Source: Oncomelania hupensis
Lineage: Eukaryota > Mollusca > Gastropoda > Littorinimorpha > Pomatiopsidae
Direction: 5' to 3'
DNA: 64,000 bases
NCBI GenBank assembly: GCA_036898135.1
Contig: CM072513.1
Span: 81,568,820 to 81,632,819 of the forward strand
Below, piece by piece: positions 61,801 through 64,000 of this stretch. Under the pieces are notes generated by a model that worked only from the letters and a program-made list of their open reading frames with translations, did not search any database and had not been told where the DNA came from. Positions within the stretch are counted from its first letter, which is position 1. Every line of letters begins with the position of its first letter. Position numbers and translations under genes: made by a program.

Positions 61801-61850
61801 GCCGTGTTGGGAAATATGAGCGTATCTTCCAACCTGTCATGTGAGGCCAT
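55884..61850 (-). CDS. BEL/Pao Gag-Pol polyprotein
   Basis: 1,988 residues. Residues ~1-290 are gag with a long Glu/Arg/Lys coiled coil (~160-260); ~300-520 are gag core (SIFYGDPLQYPDWITSF). Zinc knuckles follow: CQFCKKPGHSLADC (~529), CFGCLRQGHMSKQC (~562) and CSKCGKRHPTSLH (~580). The protease site is LLDTMSDSTF (~688). RT has motif A FTCDVERMYHQF (~1045) and the YVDDG box (~1127). RNase H has FSDASLTGYG (~1306), RLELQAA and YYWTDSKIVLGY (~1381). Integrase has a zinc region (~1605-1650) and a DDE set in CGLDCFGPF, RCDQGSNFIG and HMGGVWERQ (~1676, 1740, 1788). The first ATG after the leader is chosen as start. All expected catalytic residues are present; the protease reads DTM where DTG or DSG is commoner, and BEL elements do vary there. 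Confidence 0.93.
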   Translation of the reverse strand: MASHDRLEDTLIFPNTAEATSFDELRHSSRQPKFTEKGKAHNIEILSKTFWARHSELLALLSSTNNLFQGEVIVEEELIARRMDITSRVSSLEETANRLKELGSEENVDRALSELMTTTVSTMNRIVAATAQTNTANSLKSRISARSETSVRSRLSSASSRRVAVAAEAAALRQELEAQKTENVQQEELDRLELEEKLRRMEAERKMLTLKRKMDEERLASKLRAEEAKLRVLEEEEDSRSDWESQRSSVRFDQNLVKEDKLSPDRHPLNKFTLRPEAPMFCPPSQPEHSTSLAQVLAQAMSLNRLPVPEPSIFYGDPLQYPDWITSFSTLIENKNIPPAEKIHYLRRYLGGAAKEAVSGFFLLRSENAYQSAKNVLEGRYGNPLVVSEAFRTKLDTWPTVHSKDKKGLRNLSDFLLQCLAASKEIAELQILNDIREIKKVTAKLPDWLQNRWKRKVVKVKETLSRYPSFREFVSFVTEESEIANDPVFNTESAVGQVYAKPQNMQRNQPSRPQKTVFATHSQLPERSTCQFCKKPGHSLADCRTFMKKEMTDKQEFVKKEKLCFGCLRQGHMSKQCINRSTCSKCGKRHPTSLHEDGQIFDNGRSSKGVQQNNEPKWTNGQRNKKEQSTVPKNDRESSNAQIPQEKLVHEIKGTCNKTFSNAETSLTAMIVPVFLSTEVNPDKELLVYALLDTMSDSTFILDSVADDLQASSEPATLRLTTMTHSGVTVSCQKYQNLRVRGFNAKTTVTLPVTYSRDCIPVDEEHIPSLETVTGWPHLSGLEGLLPPKQSCPVGLLIGYNCPRALAPLNCIIGADNQPYAVETELGWSVVGGVNIDSQRFDNMGISHRVVMQGNSPSSCQTDGLVTYVFKTHTEEVSASDLIMLMEQDFKDPDSAHKMSQEDRKFLKLLEEGIHQRSDGYYEMPLPFRNGEPRLPNNRQAALHRALALKKQFLKRPEYYEHYKTFMKAVLEHGDAVKVPFDEMNTPNQWYIPHHGVYHPQKPDKIRVVFDCSARYQGTCINDHLLQGPDLISSLVGVLCRFRKGPVAFTCDVERMYHQFRVMSQHQDYLRFLWWEDGDLSRPPADYCMRVHLFGASSSPGCANFALKQLATDYQHLGEEAADFLRRDFYVDDGLRGEPTTEVAIDILQKARLICAKGNLRLHKIVSNDPDVMKSVPESERGKTANTTVDADDRKRTIERTLGLQWCTESDSFCFKFELKDRPSTRRGMLATVASVYDPLGFIAPVVLKGRQILQIMCKEKMSWDHPIPENLRPEWEMWTTGLQKLQDFQVPRCYQPKGFGTFAEIQLHHFSDASLTGYGQCSYLRLKDKNEKVHCSLVLGKARVVPLKGTTVPRLELQAAVLSVKSAAFLNAELNYPDITHYYWTDSKIVLGYIKNETARFHMFVANRVEQIRQVSRPEQWNYVSTSENPADHASRGLPVDVIPTTNWLKGPDFLWQKQITTDAMDFKISSSDSEVKSVTVCATFKSQFASFEERIRRFSSYQNVLEAVTVIIRCCMQKHKQQISDLEARQLAERNLIRTIQREAFQGDVECKARSNSLRDLDPFLDKDGLVRVGGRLRKTSETYSVKHPVILPKNSHLSYLIARHIHGKTGHQGRNMTINEIRSKGYWIVGCRRIVSSLINHCVPCAKNRGKVRGQKMADLPEERVEPSPPFTYCGLDCFGPFLVREGRKELKRYGLIITCLASRAVHIEVLDDLTTDAFLNGLRCFIALRGKVRMIRCDQGSNFIGAQHELKRNLENLDQKAIASKLLETDCEFKFNPPSASHMGGVWERQIRNIRNVLTGILDHSAGRLDTSSLRTLMYEAMAIVNSRPLTVENLERADGPLPLTPNHILTMKSGIIMPPPPGNFVKEDLFLKKRWRRVQYLVNVFWSRWRREYLNTLQERNIWQQQQRSINKDEVVLLQDEGACRSDWKIARVVETHLSDDGLVRKVRLLMATHELDEKGKPQRQRVYVERPVHKLIVLPVHG

Positions 61851-62535
61851 GTTCTTTACTCTGTAAACTAGAGTTACTTAATATCTTGTATGCAGTTTAA
61901 GTCATTAAGTGATGGTGCTGCCTTGGAACAGTATGCAGTCATACAAATCACGAATGACTATTCAAAGCAAAGAAAATCAAAGCCAGGCCGAGTTGACCAG
62001 GGCCGTCTACGACGCCGTTGAGGTGACCAGGGCCGTTTCCAACGAGGACGAGTTGACCAGGGTCTTCCACGAAGCAGACGAGTTGACCAGGGTCGTTTCT
62101 GACGAGGACGAGTTGACCAGGGTCTTCCACGATGCAGACGAGTTGACCAGGGTCTTCCACGAAGCAGACGAGTTGACCAGGGTCGTTTCTGCTGAGGACG
62201 AGTTGACCAGGGTCTTCCACGATGCAGACGAGTTGACCAGGGTCTTCCACGAAGCAGACGAGTTGACCAGGGTCGTTTCTGACGAGGACGAGTTGACCAG
62301 GGTCTTCCACAATGCAGACGAGTTGACCAGGGTCTTCTACGAAGCAGACGAGTTGACCAGGGTCGTTTCTGACGAGGACGAGTTGACCAGGGTCTTCCAC
62401 GAAGCAGACGAGTTGACCAGGGTCTTCCACGAAGCAGACGAGTTGACCAGGGTCGTTTCTGATGAGGACGAGTTGACCAGGGCCGGTTCTGCAGTCGAGG
62501 AGTCGACCAGGGACTCACTTGTCAATGAGTTTTAC
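61851..62535 (-). other. BEL 5' leader
   Basis: Untranslated region. No primer-binding site starts directly at the LTR. The first TGG-containing candidate on the minus strand is TGGTCGACTCCTCG, about 26 bases in, and it resembles the repeated unit (TGGTCAACTCGTC). Confidence 0.5.
61985..62522. repeat. 30-bp array with 90-bp higher-order period in the BEL leader
   Basis: About 18 units of 30 bp share 'gacgagttgaccagggtc'. Three variants (ending tttctgacgag, ttccacgatgca and ttccacgaagca) recur in a fixed order, giving a 90-bp higher-order repeat. It lies between the 5' LTR and the ATG. Both strands are open in several frames, an effect of the period. Confidence 0.9.
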
Positions 62536-63626
62536 TGTTGCTGCCTCTCACGTACCCAACGCTGAACACGGCTTTTAATGGATGATTTTTATTACCCAAA
62601 CAGTGCCGTAAAACTGAAACATTCAAAATATCACACACACAGAACATTTATTATTAAAACTGATAAAAGATTAAGTAAGAGTAGAACATGACGTTAATTT
62701 TCACAATAATTAATCCAAACATTAACACGAAGCACAACTTCACACACACAGTTGCCACAGCAAAATGAACAACAAATTACAATCCATATGACAATGATAA
62801 TTCACAACAATAAACATGACCAGGTGTACACCACTGGCATCAAGCATCCATCCACAAACATAAAAAATTGAGCTTAGCTCACTCAGTAAAATAATTTATT
62901 TTAAGACAAAATATTTACTCGTCATTATTATTACCTCATTGGCCTACGTACGTGTTGAATAAGCAGCAAAGGGGATGACGACCAACTTCACACCGACGCA
63001 TCGTTTCCTAGCCAAGTGAACACAATATTGTAGATATCACAAACTGTCAATCGCAACTTTCTTCAATAAAGGCAGACAACTCATACCTTCACTTTTCATT
63101 TATATTACATTTATCTCTCTTTCTCATCCTTTCTCCTATATTTATTTTTATCAACGTTATAAAAAGGTTTTCGTTCAGCATAAAAGATTAATACGTTAAA
63201 ACTGTTTCAATAAATTAATAAAAAGGATTCATAACTTCTCATACAAAAAGAATAATCACACCTTACTTCTGCGAGCACGAGGAAGAGACAATTCAACTCG
63301 ACCAAGCAGCAGGACATCACCAACGAGTGTTCACATCGACCAAAAATACTCTCAAAACTCGTCGATTTTAACATAGCTACTAAAAAATTCCTACGCGGCA
63401 ATCTAAAAGAAAAATTAATACATATGTGCAAAATGATATAAGCAATATATTTAATCTAAACAAATACACAACCCACATAAAAAATGTAATGATAATAAAT
63501 TACTAACAATGAAAACAAAAATAGAAAATAGACGAACTACTTTCTGAACAGTGACACCATTATTTCGAAGTGAGTACAGGCGCCCGACTAGATACAGGCG
63601 AACGCTGAAAATTTGCGGCAGCAACA
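62536..63626 (-). repeat. 5' LTR of the BEL element
   Basis: 1,091 bp, ends tgttgctgcc and ggcagcaaca (perfect 10-bp inverted ends). It contains an open frame identical to one in the other LTR, with no evidence of being a gene. Confidence 0.92.
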
Positions 63627-63631
63627 TAAAG

Positions 63632-63717
<86 letters not shown>

Positions 63718-63718
63718 A
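63632..63718. repeat. (TAG)n microsatellite
   Basis: About 28 TAG units immediately right of the BEL target duplication. The element inserted at the edge of this tract. Confidence 0.93.
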
Positions 63719-63784
63719 GCACTGCTTTGTATACGCTTGAAGCTCTATAGTCACGAGAAAAGCGCAATTTCACTGCAGTGAACT

Positions 63785-64000
63785 CATGAAAATAGAAAAA
63801 TGTAAGTTTCGTCTCCTGTAGGGAACGAATTAGGTCAAACTGTATTAGTTTCTAGGTCAACTGTCTTTTACGAACCGTTTGATAATATTTTTGAACCGTT
63901 TGTTTTTACGCCGGACAGTGTCCTCACTTGGTTTCATGCAATTTAAGAATCCAACAAGGCAATTGGGTTTTTGACGGAAAGAGCGGATTATTGTAGAGCA
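63785..64000 (-). repeat. Dispersed repeat F, inverted partial copy
   Basis: Reverse complement of about 43540-43735 ('gtttcgtctcctgtag', 'gtcaactgtcttttacgaac', 'gacagtgtcctcacttgg') and ending with 'gacggaaagagcggattatt', which matches 43892. Truncated by the window edge. Confidence 0.75.

Larger units (their letters stand above)
54659..63626 (-). mobile_element. BEL/Pao LTR retrotransposon, apparently intact
   Basis: An 8,968-bp element with two 1,091-bp LTRs and a 5-bp target duplication taaag (54654-54658 and 63627-63631). A single 1,988-codon polyprotein has BEL-type gag, protease, RT, RNase H and integrase in that order. There is a purine tract before the 3' LTR. No stop or frameshift is seen in the polyprotein. 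The LTRs read as near-identical; the one difference I noted is the terminal TG, which is TT at 54659. A leader of about 0.7 kb contains a 30-bp tandem array. Confidence 0.92.

Noticed and set aside
61909..62565. Glu/Leu/Thr/Arg-rich frame on + and Pro/Trp/Ser-rich frames on -
   Set aside because: By-products of the 30-bp array in the BEL leader.

Overview
The window looks like eukaryotic nuclear DNA from an animal, most likely a marine invertebrate and plausibly a mollusc. Nothing in it is bacterial. The support is short coding exons separated by GT-AG introns, tRNA-derived SINEs, several LINE clades, LTR retrotransposons (a Gmr1-like Gypsy and a BEL/Pao element), a tyrosine-recombinase retrotransposon, small TIR elements and very dense mini- and microsatellites. 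The taxonomic guess is inference from the repeat mix; no sequence here settles it.

Layout. 1-3.5 kb: AT-rich DNA, microsatellites and one full tRNA-derived SINE. 3.5-8.6 kb: a LINE scrap, a nearly perfect 310-bp inverted repeat, and a Ngaro/DIRS-like retrotransposon (Gag, RT-RNase H, tyrosine recombinase). 9.6-11.2 kb: a SINE whose interior has expanded into about 36 copies of a 37-bp unit. 12.1-17.7 kb: a very young Gypsy element on the minus strand with 5-bp target duplications. Its order is gag-protease-integrase-RT, it has lost the RT/RNase H core, and it carries an array of heat-shock-element motifs in its leader. 18-23.4 kb: satellites. 23.4-27.5 kb: a 66-bp minisatellite hit by an RTE-like and a CR1/L2-like LINE, then a third LINE. 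27.7-41 kb: more minisatellites, two copies of a TIR transposon family, a foldback element, a LINE tail and a 34-bp palindromic insertion with an 8-bp target duplication.

41.8-54.4 kb holds the only host gene I can support: at least eight plus-strand exons with compatible splice phases encoding a protein with two tandem WSC domains. Its introns are packed with minisatellites, including one whose unit contains a copy of the downstream 3' splice site. Its 5' end is uncertain, and its 3' end must lie beyond 54.4 kb. 54.7-63.6 kb is an apparently intact BEL/Pao retrotransposon on the minus strand with matched 1,091-bp LTRs and one 1,988-residue polyprotein. The last part is a (TAG)n tract and a dispersed repeat also present near 43.5 kb.

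No computation was run. Copy numbers, identities and boundaries come from reading the sequence by eye.
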